In this document: positions 16,567 to 26,855 of the stretch, one piece after another
Layout of the letters: every line of letters begins with the position of its first letter
Position numbering within the stretch: position 1 is the first letter of the stretch
Source of the DNA: Gallibacter pasteurianus_A
GTDB lineage: Bacteria > Bacillota > Clostridia > Peptostreptococcales > Anaerovoracaceae
NCBI GenBank assembly: GCA_963596005.1
Contig: CAVBJF010000002.1
Coordinates: 1-64,000 of the forward strand
Reading direction: 5' to 3'
DNA length: 64,000 nt
Notes under the pieces: model-generated
Database searches by the model: none
What the model was told of the DNA's origin: nothing
Seen by the model: the letters and a program-made list of their open reading frames with translations, nothing else
Made by a program: the position numbers and the translations under genes

Positions 16567-17888
16567 AAAGCTCAGATGCGGCTTTAAAAAAGATAGGCGA
16601 ATTTAATAAGTTCGGCAGCGTCCTTGGACTCGAACGCATAAGAGAGCTTTTGTACAGACTCGGCGATCCGCAAAAGGACTTGAAGATAATCCATGTTGCA
16701 GGGACAAACGGCAAGGGTTCGGTTAGCAGATTTATATATCAAATCTTGCGTGAGGCAGGCTATGATACGGGGATATATTCTTCCCCGTATCTTGAAGTCT
16801 TTAACGAGAGAATCGAATTTAACGGAGAATATATTGATGATGACAGTCTTAAAAAATATGCCGACAGAGCCTCTGAAGAAGCTAAAAAAATGTGCGATGA
16901 GGGGCTTTTGTCACCGACGGAGTTTGATGTTGTGACGGCTATCGGCTTTTTGTATTTTAAAGAAAAAAACGCCGACTTTGTAATACTTGAGGTTGGTCTC
17001 GGCGGCAGAGGCGACAGCACTAATGTTATAGAGAAGCCTTTGATTACGGTTATATCATCGATTTCATATGACCATACAGACAGACTCGGGGATACAATCG
17101 AGCAAATAGCCGGTGAGAAGGCAGGCATTATCAAAGAGGGAATTCCGCTTATATATGCGACGATACCAAACGGTATTACGAAAGAGGAATCGCAGGTAGC
17201 CAAATCGGTTATAGAAAAAAAGGCTCGCAAAAAAAATGCGGTGGCAGTGGAGGTTAAATCGGACGACTATTTGATAAAAAGGGAAAGCTTGCGAGGGACA
17301 TTGTTTAATTGCACAGTATATGGGAAGAAGTATGAAGATATGCACATTTCACTTGTAGGCGCACATCAAGTTGCGAATGCTGCAGTAGCTTTGGCAACTG
17401 TTGAAGTTCTCAGGGAAAATGGTATAATAAATATAACTGACCATACGATATATGAGGGAATGAAAAATGCCAAAAACAAGGGGCGTTTTGAGGTCCTTTC
17501 AAATGAGCCACTCTATATCTTAGATGGTGCTCATAACAGCGCGGGAATGGATAGCTTTGTCAGGACAGTTTCAAAACTACTTGAAGGGAAAAAGATACTT
17601 ATAGCAATAGGCATACTGGCTGATAAGGAAATCGACAAGATGGTGCAGGCGCTTGCATATGTTAAAGCTGATTTTATAGCGACTAATCCAAACAATCCGC
17701 GTAAGCTTGTTAAAGAAGAAATGAGAGAGATACTTCTTGCTAATGGCAAAAATGTAATATTTACAGGTACGCCGATTGAAGTAGTAGATTATGTAAAAAA
17801 CATACCGCCCCAAAAATATGATGCGAGGATATTTGTTGGTTCGCTTTATTTGATAGGAGAAATTAGGAGGCTGATTAGTGAGCGTTAA
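16563..17888 (+). CDS. folC: Folylpolyglutamate synthase / dihydrofolate synthase
   Basis: FolC adds glutamate residues to folates and in many bacteria also joins dihydropteroate to glutamate. The 441-residue Mur-ligase-like protein has the P loop VAGTNGKGSVS (about 44-54), the SSPYLEVFNERI segment, and DGAHN in the C-terminal domain. It overlaps valS by 4 bp; valS-folC is a common Firmicute pair. Whether it has both activities cannot be read from the sequence. Confidence 0.95.
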   Translation: MKSSDAALKKIGEFNKFGSVLGLERIRELLYRLGDPQKDLKIIHVAGTNGKGSVSRFIYQILREAGYDTGIYSSPYLEVFNERIEFNGEYIDDDSLKKYADRASEEAKKMCDEGLLSPTEFDVVTAIGFLYFKEKNADFVILEVGLGGRGDSTNVIEKPLITVISSISYDHTDRLGDTIEQIAGEKAGIIKEGIPLIYATIPNGITKEESQVAKSVIEKKARKKNAVAVEVKSDDYLIKRESLRGTLFNCTVYGKKYEDMHISLVGAHQVANAAVALATVEVLRENGIINITDHTIYEGMKNAKNKGRFEVLSNEPLYILDGAHNSAGMDSFVRTVSKLLEGKKILIAIGILADKEIDKMVQALAYVKADFIATNPNNPRKLVKEEMREILLANGKNVIFTGTPIEVVDYVKNIPPQKYDARIFVGSLYLIGEIRRLISER

Positions 17889-18783
17889 AAAGAGAGAAAA
17901 GGTACTTTTATTTTATAATCCGTATTCCGGAAATGGCATGTTCAAAAACAATATGGATGTCATTATCGAAAGATTTCAAAATTCCGGGTTTCAGGTTGTT
18001 CCGGTTCGTGCGGCTCATGGCAATAGTATAGAGCAAGCGCTTGCCGAAATGGATCAAAACATGTATAGACAGATAGTCGTTGCCGGTGGAGACGGCACTA
18101 TAAATATTTGCGTAAATGCGATGATGAAAAATGGTATCGACCTGCCACTTGCGATATTCCCGACGGGTACGGCAAATGACTTTGCCGGATATTTTGACAT
18201 TCCAAAGGACTTGAATGGGATGATAGATGTTGCAATGGGCGATAAATTTACATATGCGGATCTTGGCAAATGTAACGACAGATACTTCATAAATGTTGCG
18301 GCACTCGGCAACCTCGTAGATGTAAGTCAAAAGACAGATCCAAACCTAAAAAACACTCTCGGTGTTTTTGCATACTATATAAAAGGAGCTTCAGAGGCTG
18401 TAAAGCTAAAGGCGTTACCGGTCAGATTGATTACGGACGAAAAGGTCTATGAGGAAGAGATGTATTTTATGGTTGTTATGAATGGTATGTCGGCAGGTGG
18501 CTTCAAAAAGCTGTCGCTTGCGTCGGATATACAGGACGGTAAGCTAAATGTCATACTCTTTCGAAAAATGCCAATCATAAAGCTCGTACCATTGCTGTTC
18601 GGGGTTATTTCCGGTAATTATACGGATAATAAGAGTGTGTTGACATTTGAGACGGATAAATTGATTATCGAATCGGACGAAGAGATTTCAACCGATGTGG
18701 ATGGTGAGCATGGCGAGAAATTACCGCTTCACTTCAGCGTGTTGGAAAAGAAGTTAAAGATTTTCACCGAGAAGAATTATTGA
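17878..18783 (+). CDS. YegS/BmrU-type lipid kinase (diacylglycerol kinase catalytic domain)
   Basis: This 301-residue member of the DAGK catalytic family probably phosphorylates a membrane lipid such as diacylglycerol. Visible motifs are NPYSGNG near the N terminus, the nucleotide loop VVAGGDGTINICVN and FPTGTANDFAGYF. It starts at GTG 17878 inside the end of folC (11-bp overlap), with AGGAGG six bases upstream. Its location near plsX, plsY and gpsA fits a phospholipid role. DgkB or YegS would be possible names; I cannot choose between them. Confidence 0.88.
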   Translation: MSVKKREKVLLFYNPYSGNGMFKNNMDVIIERFQNSGFQVVPVRAAHGNSIEQALAEMDQNMYRQIVVAGGDGTINICVNAMMKNGIDLPLAIFPTGTANDFAGYFDIPKDLNGMIDVAMGDKFTYADLGKCNDRYFINVAALGNLVDVSQKTDPNLKNTLGVFAYYIKGASEAVKLKALPVRLITDEKVYEEEMYFMVVMNGMSAGGFKKLSLASDIQDGKLNVILFRKMPIIKLVPLLFGVISGNYTDNKSVLTFETDKLIIESDEEISTDVDGEHGEKLPLHFSVLEKKLKIFTEKNY

Positions 18784-18798
18784 TGGGACTTGACAAAA

Positions 18799-19284
18799 AT
18801 GACTAAGGATAAAGCAAAAGCGGAAAATTTAGAATCTGCATTTGAAATAAGTGTTATCACAGATGAAAAGGAAATAGATGCTCTAAATAGCTTTTTCGAA
18901 GAAAACGACCTTGAAATAAGTGACGAGGAGCCTGTCGAAACAAGCGTTGTAAAGGCTTGGAAGGCAGAAGACTCGGAGACAAGGCTGATAGGAGGCGTTT
19001 GCCTTGCATTCAGACAGGGAGAATATATCATAGATGGCATTGCAGTTGACAGCTCGATCAGAGGTAAAAAGCTTGGAGAAAAATTACTCGCTTCGGCGAT
19101 AAAAGAAGTAAAAAAGCGAGGCGGTACAAATATTTATCTTGTTGCAAGAGCTCCGGAGTTTTTTAAAAAAGAGGGCTTTGAGATCATAACAGCCAAAGAC
19201 GCGCCGTTTTTCTACGAGTGCAGTACTTGTCCGCAATACAATGTGAACTGCTTTCCGGAGGTTATGAAAATAGAATTGAAATAA
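18799..19284 (+). CDS. GNAT-family N-acetyltransferase-like protein
   Basis: This protein of about 161 residues has a GNAT fold. The acetyl-CoA loop appears in VDSSIRGKKLGEKLL (Q/RxxGxG/A type), preceded by the strand IDGIAV. Its C terminus carries a CSTCPQYNVNC cysteine cluster that could bind metal. The start is uncertain: ATG 18799 is preferred over the in-frame TTG 18790, and neither has a strong ribosome binding site. It lies between the lipid kinase and plsX. The substrate is unknown. Confidence 0.72.
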   Translation: MTKDKAKAENLESAFEISVITDEKEIDALNSFFEENDLEISDEEPVETSVVKAWKAEDSETRLIGGVCLAFRQGEYIIDGIAVDSSIRGKKLGEKLLASAIKEVKKRGGTNIYLVARAPEFFKKEGFEIITAKDAPFFYECSTCPQYNVNCFPEVMKIELK

Positions 19285-19292
19285 AGGGGTAA

Positions 19293-20315
19293 ATGATGAG
19301 AATAGTTTTAGACGGAATGGGCGGAGATAATGCACCTGTTGAGATTATAAAGGGTGCGGTCGAAGCTTCAAGGCTCATCGACGATGAGATAATCATCGTA
19401 GGCGATGAGGAAATTATAAAAAAACAATTAAAAAAATACAGCTACGATGAAAACAAAATATCAATAAAGCACGCATCACAGGTGATAGAAAACGAAGATG
19501 CACCTGTCAGAGCTGTAAGGACCAAAAAGGATTCCTCGATGGTAGTTGGCATAAACATGCTAAAAACAGGGGAGGGAGACCTTTTTATATCTGCGGGGAA
19601 TACAGGAGCTATGATGGCGGGCTCTTTATTTAACCTCGGCAGAATACAGGGCATAGACAGACCTGCACTCGCATCGGTTTATCCTATACTCGGCGACAAG
19701 GTTTGCTTGCTTGTGGATGCGGGAGCTAATGCCGAGTGCAAGCCAAACAATCTGCTTGAGTTTGCTATGATGGGAAGCATATATATGGATAAGGTTATAG
19801 GAAGAGAAAATCCACAGGTCGGACTTGTAAATCTCGGTGTTGAGGAAAACAAAGGATCTACGCTTACAAAGGCGGCTTATGAGCTTCTCGATAAGAGCCA
19901 TGTAAACTTCATAGGAAATGTTGAAGCAAGGGATGTGCCTATGGGAGCTTGCGACGTTATCGTGTGCGACGGATTTGTAGGCAATGTAATACTCAAGCTT
20001 ACCGAAGGTCTTGCTTTAAACATATTAGCTCTTTTAAAAAATAAGTTTACGGACGGAGCAAAGGCAAAGCTCGGAGCGATGCTTTTGATGGATAAGATGA
20101 AGGATTTAAAGGGCGAATTTGATTATACGGAATACGGCGGAGCACCTATATTAGGAGTCAAGGGACCTGTCGTAAAAATGCACGGATCTTCAAATGCAAA
20201 TGCGGTAAAAAATACTATCCTAAAGGGCATACCTTTTGCTAAGGAAAACGTAGTAGGTACGATTTCAGACGCGGTATTTGATATCGAGGAAATCCTGATG
20301 GCGGAAGAGGAATAA
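19293..20315 (+). CDS. plsX: Phosphate acyltransferase PlsX
   Basis: PlsX makes acyl-phosphate from acyl-ACP, the acyl donor for PlsY (encoded at 26848). The 340-residue protein shows the family N terminus RIVLDGMGGDNAP and conserved segments SAGNTGAMMAG and CDGFVGNV. AAAGGGG precedes the ATG. It is followed after two bases by rnc; the acpP and fab genes that often sit between plsX and rnc are missing. Confidence 0.96.
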   Translation: MMRIVLDGMGGDNAPVEIIKGAVEASRLIDDEIIIVGDEEIIKKQLKKYSYDENKISIKHASQVIENEDAPVRAVRTKKDSSMVVGINMLKTGEGDLFISAGNTGAMMAGSLFNLGRIQGIDRPALASVYPILGDKVCLLVDAGANAECKPNNLLEFAMMGSIYMDKVIGRENPQVGLVNLGVEENKGSTLTKAAYELLDKSHVNFIGNVEARDVPMGACDVIVCDGFVGNVILKLTEGLALNILALLKNKFTDGAKAKLGAMLLMDKMKDLKGEFDYTEYGGAPILGVKGPVVKMHGSSNANAVKNTILKGIPFAKENVVGTISDAVFDIEEILMAEEE

Positions 20316-20317
20316 AT

Positions 20318-20998
20318 ATGCAGGAGATCGAGAAAAGGATAGGATATACATTTAAAAATAGAGAATATTTAGAGACAGCCCTTACACATAGCTCGTATAC
20401 AGAAGAGCATAGCATGCCACGAGAGTATTGCAATCAAAGACTTGAGTTTTTGGGGGATGCTGTTTTAGAGATGACTATTAGGGAATATTTATTCCATAAA
20501 TTTCCAACAGAGGATGAAGGCTTTTTATCGAGCATGAAGGTTCAACTTGTGAGAAGCGAGTCGCTTGCAGAGGTTGCGAAAAGCCTAAATCTCGGAGAAT
20601 ACTTAAAGCTTGGTAACGGAGCAAAGCAGGTAAAGATATATGAAAACCAGCACACGCTTGAGGATGCGGTAGAGGCACTTATCGGAGCAATTTTTTGTGA
20701 CAGCAACTACGAGGAAAGTAAAAAGGTCGTTTTAACAATCTTAGATACTCGCATAGATGAAGTTAAAAGGGGTAAAGAATTTCAAAATTACAAAAGCCTA
20801 TTGCAGGAAACGCTTCAAAAAAGAGGAACCTATAAGATAGAGTATATACTGCTTTCCGAAAGCGGTATGAGCCACGATAAAACATTTGAATCAGCGGTTA
20901 AGATAAATGGCAAAATAGAAGGAAAAGGTATAGGCTCAAGCAAAAAGGAAGCGGAAAAAAGAGCGGCAAAGCAGGCATTTAAGAAGTTAAAGCTTTAA
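20318..20998 (+). CDS. rnc: Ribonuclease III
   Basis: RNase III cleaves double-stranded RNA in rRNA and mRNA processing. The 226-residue product has the signature QRLEFLGDAVLEM (catalytic Glu and Asp at about 42-49), the second acidic cluster EDAVEALIGAIF, and a C-terminal double-stranded RNA-binding domain ending GSSKKEAEKRAAKQA. The order rnc-smc-ftsY is conserved in Firmicutes. Its start lies just after plsX, with GAGGAA inside the plsX end. Confidence 0.96.
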   Translation: MQEIEKRIGYTFKNREYLETALTHSSYTEEHSMPREYCNQRLEFLGDAVLEMTIREYLFHKFPTEDEGFLSSMKVQLVRSESLAEVAKSLNLGEYLKLGNGAKQVKIYENQHTLEDAVEALIGAIFCDSNYEESKKVVLTILDTRIDEVKRGKEFQNYKSLLQETLQKRGTYKIEYILLSESGMSHDKTFESAVKINGKIEGKGIGSSKKEAEKRAAKQAFKKLKL

Positions 20999-21012
20999 TA
21001 ACGGGAGAGAAC

Positions 21013-24000
21013 ATGTACTTTAAGAGGATAGAAATGCACGGATTTAAGTCGTTTGCAGAGCATGTGACGATTGAATTCGACAGAGGTATAACATGCGTTG
21101 TCGGCCCAAACGGCAGTGGCAAAAGTAACATCAGCGATGCGATAAGGTGGGTACTCGGTGAGCAAAGTCCTAAAATGCTGAGAGGTAGCAGGATGGACGA
21201 TGTTATATTTGCAGGTACGGCAAACAGAAAGTCAAGAGGCATGGCTGAGGTAACGCTTGTGATTGACAACTCGGAGGGAATTTTGCCAATCGAATACAGC
21301 GAGGTTGCCATTACAAGACGTATGTATCGCTCCGGTGAAAGCGAATATGCTATAAATAACAATCAGTGTAGAATGAAGGACATAAGGGAGCTTCTCATGG
21401 ACACAGGCATTGGTGTCGATGGGTATTCTTTGATTGGACAGGGGAAAATTTCAGAGATAATATCAAACAAGAGCGACAGCATCAGAGAGATATTTGAAGA
21501 AACCGCAGGTATAGTGAGCTATCGAAGCAAAAAAGCGGAGGCTGAGAGAAAGCTTGCTACAGCAACAGATAATATGGCAAGGGTTACAGATATAATAAAC
21601 GAGATAGAAAGTCGTATAGACAATTTGAGAGAAGACAGTCAAAAGGCAAGCGAATATCTGACATTAAAGGATAGGAATAAGACTCTTGAGGTAAATATCA
21701 CTGTAAAAAATATAGAGGATATTTCATCTAAAGCAGAGGCGCTTATAGGCGAGATAAACGAAGTTGCAAAGGAGCTACAGGAGGCGAACGCGCAAAAGGA
21801 AGACTTTGATAAAAAGCAAAAGGATTATCAAAGTAAGCTTCAGCAGCTTGAAGAGCAGTCGCAGGCTCTCGACGGCAAGCTGAGGGAATGCATATACGAA
21901 GTAAATAAGCTGGCAAACGAAAACAACATCAGCACAGAGCGTTTGACGTCAATACAAAAGGAGGCAGAACGCCTTACAGCTGAGATAGCCGATATACAGG
22001 AAAAATCAAACAGAGAAGGGCAAAACGCAAAAGAGCTGTTACTTCAAAAGGAAAAAACGGACGAAGAGTATAATTCTCTAAAAGAGGAGCTTGATAAAGA
22101 GGAACTGGCAAATAGGGAAGCACTTTCTGCTTCGGAAACGATTTCATCTGACATAGACAATATGAAAAACGAGCTTTTTGAGCTTTCCACTAAAAAAAGC
22201 GGATGGCAGGCGGAAAAGGTAAGCCTTGCAAATCTCTTTGACAGTCTTGAAAAAAATAAAGAAGAGCTCTTGCAGTCGAGCAAGGAGGATGTAAATAGGC
22301 AAAAGCTTGCGGAAGACAGTCTTGCTGCGGTTTGCGCAGAGGAAAGCGAAACAAAAAAAGAAATAGATATTTTAAATGGCGAATATGTGAGTCTTGCAGA
22401 AGAGCTGAAGCAAGAGGAACAAGGAAAATCCGCTTTCGAAAAAGAAATAGCAAGAGGCGAGATAGAGATAGGTCAAGCGACGGCGCGTAAAAAAGCGATA
22501 GAGGAGATGCAAAATAATTACGAGGGCTATAACAACGGCGTCAAATTTGTTATGAAAGAAAGCATAGCAGGTATTCACGGTGTTATAGCGGATATCGTAA
22601 ATGTGCCTGACGGATATGAACTTGCGATAGAAACAGCACTCGGCGCGACTATGCAAAATATCGTATGCGAAGACGACAGAGCAGCGAAGACGGCGATAAC
22701 AAAGCTAAAAAATAACAGAGCGGGCAGAGTGACATTTTTACCGATAGCATCGATCAGATCAAGAGGTATACTCGAGGACCCTGCTGCAGAAAAGAGTGCG
22801 GGCTTTGAGGGTTATGCGGCAAATATCATAGACTTTGATAAAAGATATAAAGGTATTATGGAAAGCCTTCTTGGCAATGTTGTCATAGTAGACGATATGG
22901 ACAATGCGACAGCTATGTCAAAAAAGGCAAGGCACGGCATAAAATATGTTACGCTTGACGGCGAGGTGATAAGTACATCAGGAGCAGTTACAGGCGGTAA
23001 ATATAAGCACAAGAGTGCCAATATATTTGAAAGAAAAAGCGAGATAGAAGCGCTTGAAAAAAACATTTTATCCCTTGAAAAAACGAAGGCTGACAACCAA
23101 AACGAGTTAGCTAAAAAGAAAGAGAGGATCGCAGCTCTTATAAAGGAGATAGATTCTAAAAAAGAGCTCTTGCGTGAAAAGGAAATAGCGCTCATGAGCC
23201 TTGCAAGCAAACGGGAAATCGCAGAGAAAAATGTGACAGAACTCAAAAAGACGAGTGAGGTTTGGGAGGACTCCCTTAATAATATTGAAGACGAAAAAGC
23301 GAAACTGACAGACAAGCTAAATGAGGTCGCTGAGCAGATAAAACGGGCTGAGGAAAAGATAAAGCAAAACGAGAAAAATATTATTTCAGAAACCGAGAAA
23401 CTCGAAAGCATGTCGGATGATATAAAAAATGCAAACGACAAGATGACAAATGCCAAGATAAGGCTTTCCGCTTGTGAGGGAGAAAAGGAAAAGACAGACA
23501 GCCTGCTTCAAATGATAAACAGTACAATTGAGACTTACCAAAGGGATATTTCGACAAAAAATGAAAGATTGAATGCTTTAAGGCAGAGCAAGGAATCTAT
23601 TGAAAACGATATAAAGACAGGTAGCGACGATATAAAAAATCTCACAGACAGAAAAGAGGAAAGTGAAAAAGCGTTACAGGAGATAAGCGAGAGCAAGGCG
23701 GTTTGCATCAAATCCTCAAGCGAGCTCATAAGTGCGGGAGATGAGATAAATAGCAAAATCACACATCTTCAAAACAGAAAATACGAGACAGACATAAAAA
23801 GGACGAGATATGAAAGCCAGCTCGAAAATCTAAAAAATAAGCTGTGGGAAGATTTTGAAATATCATATGCGCAGGCACTTGGTATGAGAGAACCGGAGAT
23901 TGCTATTTCGTCTGCGGTAAAGGAAAACAGGCAGATAAAAAACAGACTGAGAGAGCTTGGCGATGTCAATGTCGGAGCTATTAAGGAATACGAAGAGGTT

Positions 24001-24561
24001 AGCAAGCGATACGAGTTCTTGACAGAACAAAGAGAGGATATTCAAAAATCCACAGACGAGTTAAACAGTATAATAGCTGATACGGACAAGATTATAAAAA
24101 AGAGATTTAAGGAAAGCTTTGAGAGCGTAACATCAAACTTTGAAGAAATCTTTAAAGAATTTTTTGGTGGCGGTCAGGCGAAAATAACGCTTGATAACGA
24201 GGATGATCCATTAAATGCAGAGATACAGATAACAGCACAACCACCGGGCAAACAGCTGAAACATATAAATCTTCTTTCCGGTGGAGAAAAGACTATGACC
24301 GCGATAGCGCTCATGTTTGCGGTGTTAAAGACTAAACCGACACCTTGCTGTATACTTGACGAGGTCGAAGCTGCACTTGACGACAACAATATACACATAT
24401 TCGCAAATTACTTAAAGAAATTTGACGATATACAATTTACGCTCATTACACATCAGAAGACAACCATGGAGCATGCGGATGTAATGTACGGAGTGACTAT
24501 GCCTGAGCGGGGTATCTCAAAGGTATTTTCGCTCAAAATGACAGATGAGCTACCTGTGTAG
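21013..24561 (+). CDS. smc: Chromosome partition protein SMC
   Basis: SMC is the ATPase of the bacterial condensin complex and organises chromosomes with ScpA and ScpB. The 1182-residue protein has Walker A GPNGSGKSN at about 32-40, two long coiled coils, a hinge around 500-660 (GVIADIV ... TSGAVTGG), the ABC signature LLSGGEKTMTAIAL and Walker B CCILDEVEAALDD near the C terminus. Length is as usual. scpAB are not in the window. The 79-bp gap to ftsY shows no clear terminator. Confidence 0.97.
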   Translation: MYFKRIEMHGFKSFAEHVTIEFDRGITCVVGPNGSGKSNISDAIRWVLGEQSPKMLRGSRMDDVIFAGTANRKSRGMAEVTLVIDNSEGILPIEYSEVAITRRMYRSGESEYAINNNQCRMKDIRELLMDTGIGVDGYSLIGQGKISEIISNKSDSIREIFEETAGIVSYRSKKAEAERKLATATDNMARVTDIINEIESRIDNLREDSQKASEYLTLKDRNKTLEVNITVKNIEDISSKAEALIGEINEVAKELQEANAQKEDFDKKQKDYQSKLQQLEEQSQALDGKLRECIYEVNKLANENNISTERLTSIQKEAERLTAEIADIQEKSNREGQNAKELLLQKEKTDEEYNSLKEELDKEELANREALSASETISSDIDNMKNELFELSTKKSGWQAEKVSLANLFDSLEKNKEELLQSSKEDVNRQKLAEDSLAAVCAEESETKKEIDILNGEYVSLAEELKQEEQGKSAFEKEIARGEIEIGQATARKKAIEEMQNNYEGYNNGVKFVMKESIAGIHGVIADIVNVPDGYELAIETALGATMQNIVCEDDRAAKTAITKLKNNRAGRVTFLPIASIRSRGILEDPAAEKSAGFEGYAANIIDFDKRYKGIMESLLGNVVIVDDMDNATAMSKKARHGIKYVTLDGEVISTSGAVTGGKYKHKSANIFERKSEIEALEKNILSLEKTKADNQNELAKKKERIAALIKEIDSKKELLREKEIALMSLASKREIAEKNVTELKKTSEVWEDSLNNIEDEKAKLTDKLNEVAEQIKRAEEKIKQNEKNIISETEKLESMSDDIKNANDKMTNAKIRLSACEGEKEKTDSLLQMINSTIETYQRDISTKNERLNALRQSKESIENDIKTGSDDIKNLTDRKEESEKALQEISESKAVCIKSSSELISAGDEINSKITHLQNRKYETDIKRTRYESQLENLKNKLWEDFEISYAQALGMREPEIAISSAVKENRQIKNRLRELGDVNVGAIKEYEEVSKRYEFLTEQREDIQKSTDELNSIIADTDKIIKKRFKESFESVTSNFEEIFKEFFGGGQAKITLDNEDDPLNAEIQITAQPPGKQLKHINLLSGGEKTMTAIALMFAVLKTKPTPCCILDEVEAALDDNNIHIFANYLKKFDDIQFTLITHQKTTMEHADVMYGVTMPERGISKVFSLKMTDELPV

Positions 24562-24640
24562 CGGTCGTAAAATGTAGTGCAGAGGCAATTGGCTGCTCAG
24601 AGAGAAAGGCGCTTAGTAAGAGATAGAGAAAGGGAACCAA

Positions 24641-25537
24641 ATGGCTTTAAGAGAGAAAAAAGGATTTTTCGGCAGACTTTCGGAAAAAATAGGAGATGTT
24701 ATCATAGGCAGAGCTTCTATCGATGAGGAGCTTTTTGACGAGCTCGAGGAGGTCTTGATAACAAGTGATATAGGTATGCAGACTACGCTTTCCATAATTG
24801 ACGAGCTCAGAGAAAGCGTAAAGTACGAAAACATAACAGCGCCGGAGAATGTTAAAGGCAAGCTAAAGGAGATTATGATAAAGGCTGTTGACAAGGGCGA
24901 TAGACAAAAGCTATGTGATGACTATCCGCTTGTGATAATGATGATAGGTATAAACGGTGGCGGTAAGACTACAACTATAGGCAAGCTTGCAAATAAGTAT
25001 AAGAGCGAGGGCAAAAGCGTGTTGCTTGCGGCAGCGGATACTTTTAGAGCGGCGGCGGCAGAGCAGCTCGAGGTTTGGGGCGAGCGAGTAGGCGTAAATG
25101 TCATAAAGCATAAGGAGGGAGCAGACCCGTCGGCAGTCTTGTTTGATGCTGCAAGGGCGGCAAAGGCAAGAAATGTAGATGTACTCATATGCGATACGGC
25201 AGGCAGGCTTCAGACAAAGAAAAATTTGATGGATGAGCTCAAAAAGATGAACAAAATTCTTTCGAACGAATTCCCGGAGGCTTCGAGAGAAACATTATTA
25301 GTGCTCGATGCGACAACAGGCAAAAATGCTGTTTCACAGGTAAAGGAGTTTGGAGAGACAGCAGATATAAGCGGTGTAGTTCTTACAAAGCTTGATGGTA
25401 CGGCAAAGGGCGGTATAGTTATAACGATAGCTGACGAGTTCGACATACCGGTCAAGCTCGTTGGAGTAGGTGAAGCGATAGAGGATCTTGAGGTCTTTGA
25501 ACCAAGCTCGTTTATAGGAGGCATTTTCGATGAGTAA
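24641..25537 (+). CDS. ftsY: Signal recognition particle receptor FtsY
   Basis: FtsY is the SRP receptor GTPase that delivers ribosome-nascent chain complexes to the Sec translocon. The 298-residue protein consists of the NG domain only, without the long acidic A domain of E. coli. Visible motifs are G1 GINGGGKTTTIGKLA, the DTFRAAA segment, DTAGRL and TKLDGTAKGG. It overlaps der by 8 bp. The usual downstream ylxM-ffh pair is absent here. Confidence 0.97.
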   Translation: MALREKKGFFGRLSEKIGDVIIGRASIDEELFDELEEVLITSDIGMQTTLSIIDELRESVKYENITAPENVKGKLKEIMIKAVDKGDRQKLCDDYPLVIMMIGINGGGKTTTIGKLANKYKSEGKSVLLAAADTFRAAAAEQLEVWGERVGVNVIKHKEGADPSAVLFDAARAAKARNVDVLICDTAGRLQTKKNLMDELKKMNKILSNEFPEASRETLLVLDATTGKNAVSQVKEFGETADISGVVLTKLDGTAKGGIVITIADEFDIPVKLVGVGEAIEDLEVFEPSSFIGGIFDE

Positions 25538-26855
25538 ACCACTTGTAGCGGTAGTCGGCAGACCAAATGTCGGTAAGTCGACTTTTTTTAACAGAATAGT
25601 AGGAAGGCGTGTTGCGATAGTTGAGGACACCCCGGGTGTTACAAGGGACAGGATATATGCCGAGGCGGAATGGCAAAATATACATTTTGCTTTGATAGAT
25701 ACAGGCGGTATTGAGCCTAAAAATGCGGAAGTCATACCTGCACAGATGAGAGCACAAGCTGAAATCGCCATGGATACAGCCGATGTAATCTTATTTATGG
25801 TAGACGGCAAGGATGGATTGACAAGTGACGACAAGGAAGTTGCAGGCATGCTCAGAAAAACAGGTAAGCCAACGGTGCTTGCCGTAAACAAAGTGGACAC
25901 ATCTGAACTGCCTGATGACTTTTATGATTTTTATGAGCTTGGCATGGGAGAGCCCGTTGCGATATCATCGGCAAATATGCTTGGCATGGGGGATATTTTA
26001 GACCTCATAGTCGAAGCATTCCCTAGCGGTGCGGACATAGAGGAAGATGAAAGTATAAAGATTGCGGTCATAGGGAAGCCGAATGTCGGCAAGTCATCTC
26101 TTGTGAACGCATTGACAGGCGAAAATAGGGTTATAGTTTCCGATATTGCGGGTACGACGAGAGATTCGATAGATACTCCGTTTGAGTACGATGGCGAAAA
26201 ATATACGCTCATCGATACGGCAGGTATCAGACGAAAAAACAAAATAAACGAGAATATCGAAAAATACAGCATTATAAGAGCCGTTGCCGCTATAGAGCGT
26301 TGCGATGTGTGCCTTCTTATGATAGATGCAGACGAGGGCATCACGGAACAGGACAAAAAGATTGCAGGCGTTGCTCACGAAGCGGGTAAAGGCATTGTGG
26401 TAGTCGTAAACAAGTGGGATCTTATCGATAAGGACAGCAATACCATAAACGAATTCCAAAAGCAGATAGAAAACGAATTGACATTTATGTCGTATGCACC
26501 GAGCGTATTTATCTCGGTAAAGGAAAAGCAGAGAGTAAAAAATGTTATGGATATTGCAAAGGCGGTTGCCGAAAACAGGGCGATGAGAGTGCCGACAGGT
26601 CAGCTGAATTCGCTTGTTTCGGATGCGATATTGATGAAACAGCCACCATCTGACAAGGGCAAGAGACTAAAAATTTACTATGCTTCGCAGGTCGGAGTCA
26701 AGCCACCGTTATTTTCGTTTAAGGTCAATAAAAGACAGCTCATGCATTTTTCGTATGCGAGATATCTGGAAAACAGGATTAGAGAAGCATATAACTTTGA
26801 GGGCACATCTATAAAATTCGTATTTAGAGAAAAGGGAGAAAAACAGGATGTATAA
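25530..26855 (+). CDS. der: Ribosome-associated GTPase Der (EngA)
   Basis: Der helps assemble the 50S ribosomal subunit. The 441-residue protein has two GTPase domains in tandem: the first with GRPNVGKST and DTGG, the second with GKPNVGKSS and DTAG, each with an NKxD-type base motif (NKVD, NKWD). A C-terminal KH-like domain follows. Start and stop both overlap neighbours by 8 bp (ftsY and plsY), which indicates translational coupling. Confidence 0.97.
   Translation: MSKPLVAVVGRPNVGKSTFFNRIVGRRVAIVEDTPGVTRDRIYAEAEWQNIHFALIDTGGIEPKNAEVIPAQMRAQAEIAMDTADVILFMVDGKDGLTSDDKEVAGMLRKTGKPTVLAVNKVDTSELPDDFYDFYELGMGEPVAISSANMLGMGDILDLIVEAFPSGADIEEDESIKIAVIGKPNVGKSSLVNALTGENRVIVSDIAGTTRDSIDTPFEYDGEKYTLIDTAGIRRKNKINENIEKYSIIRAVAAIERCDVCLLMIDADEGITEQDKKIAGVAHEAGKGIVVVVNKWDLIDKDSNTINEFQKQIENELTFMSYAPSVFISVKEKQRVKNVMDIAKAVAENRAMRVPTGQLNSLVSDAILMKQPPSDKGKRLKIYYASQVGVKPPLFSFKVNKRQLMHFSYARYLENRIREAYNFEGTSIKFVFREKGEKQDV

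Noticed and set aside
18783..18806. A seven-codon frame overlapping the lipid kinase stop (TGATG)
   Set aside because: It ends within the next gene's start region, has no ribosome binding site, and such TGATG overlaps arise by chance.
22812..23456. A 214-residue minus-strand frame inside smc
   Set aside because: It is a Ser/Phe-rich shadow of the lysine- and glutamate-rich coiled coil on the other strand; no start signal.
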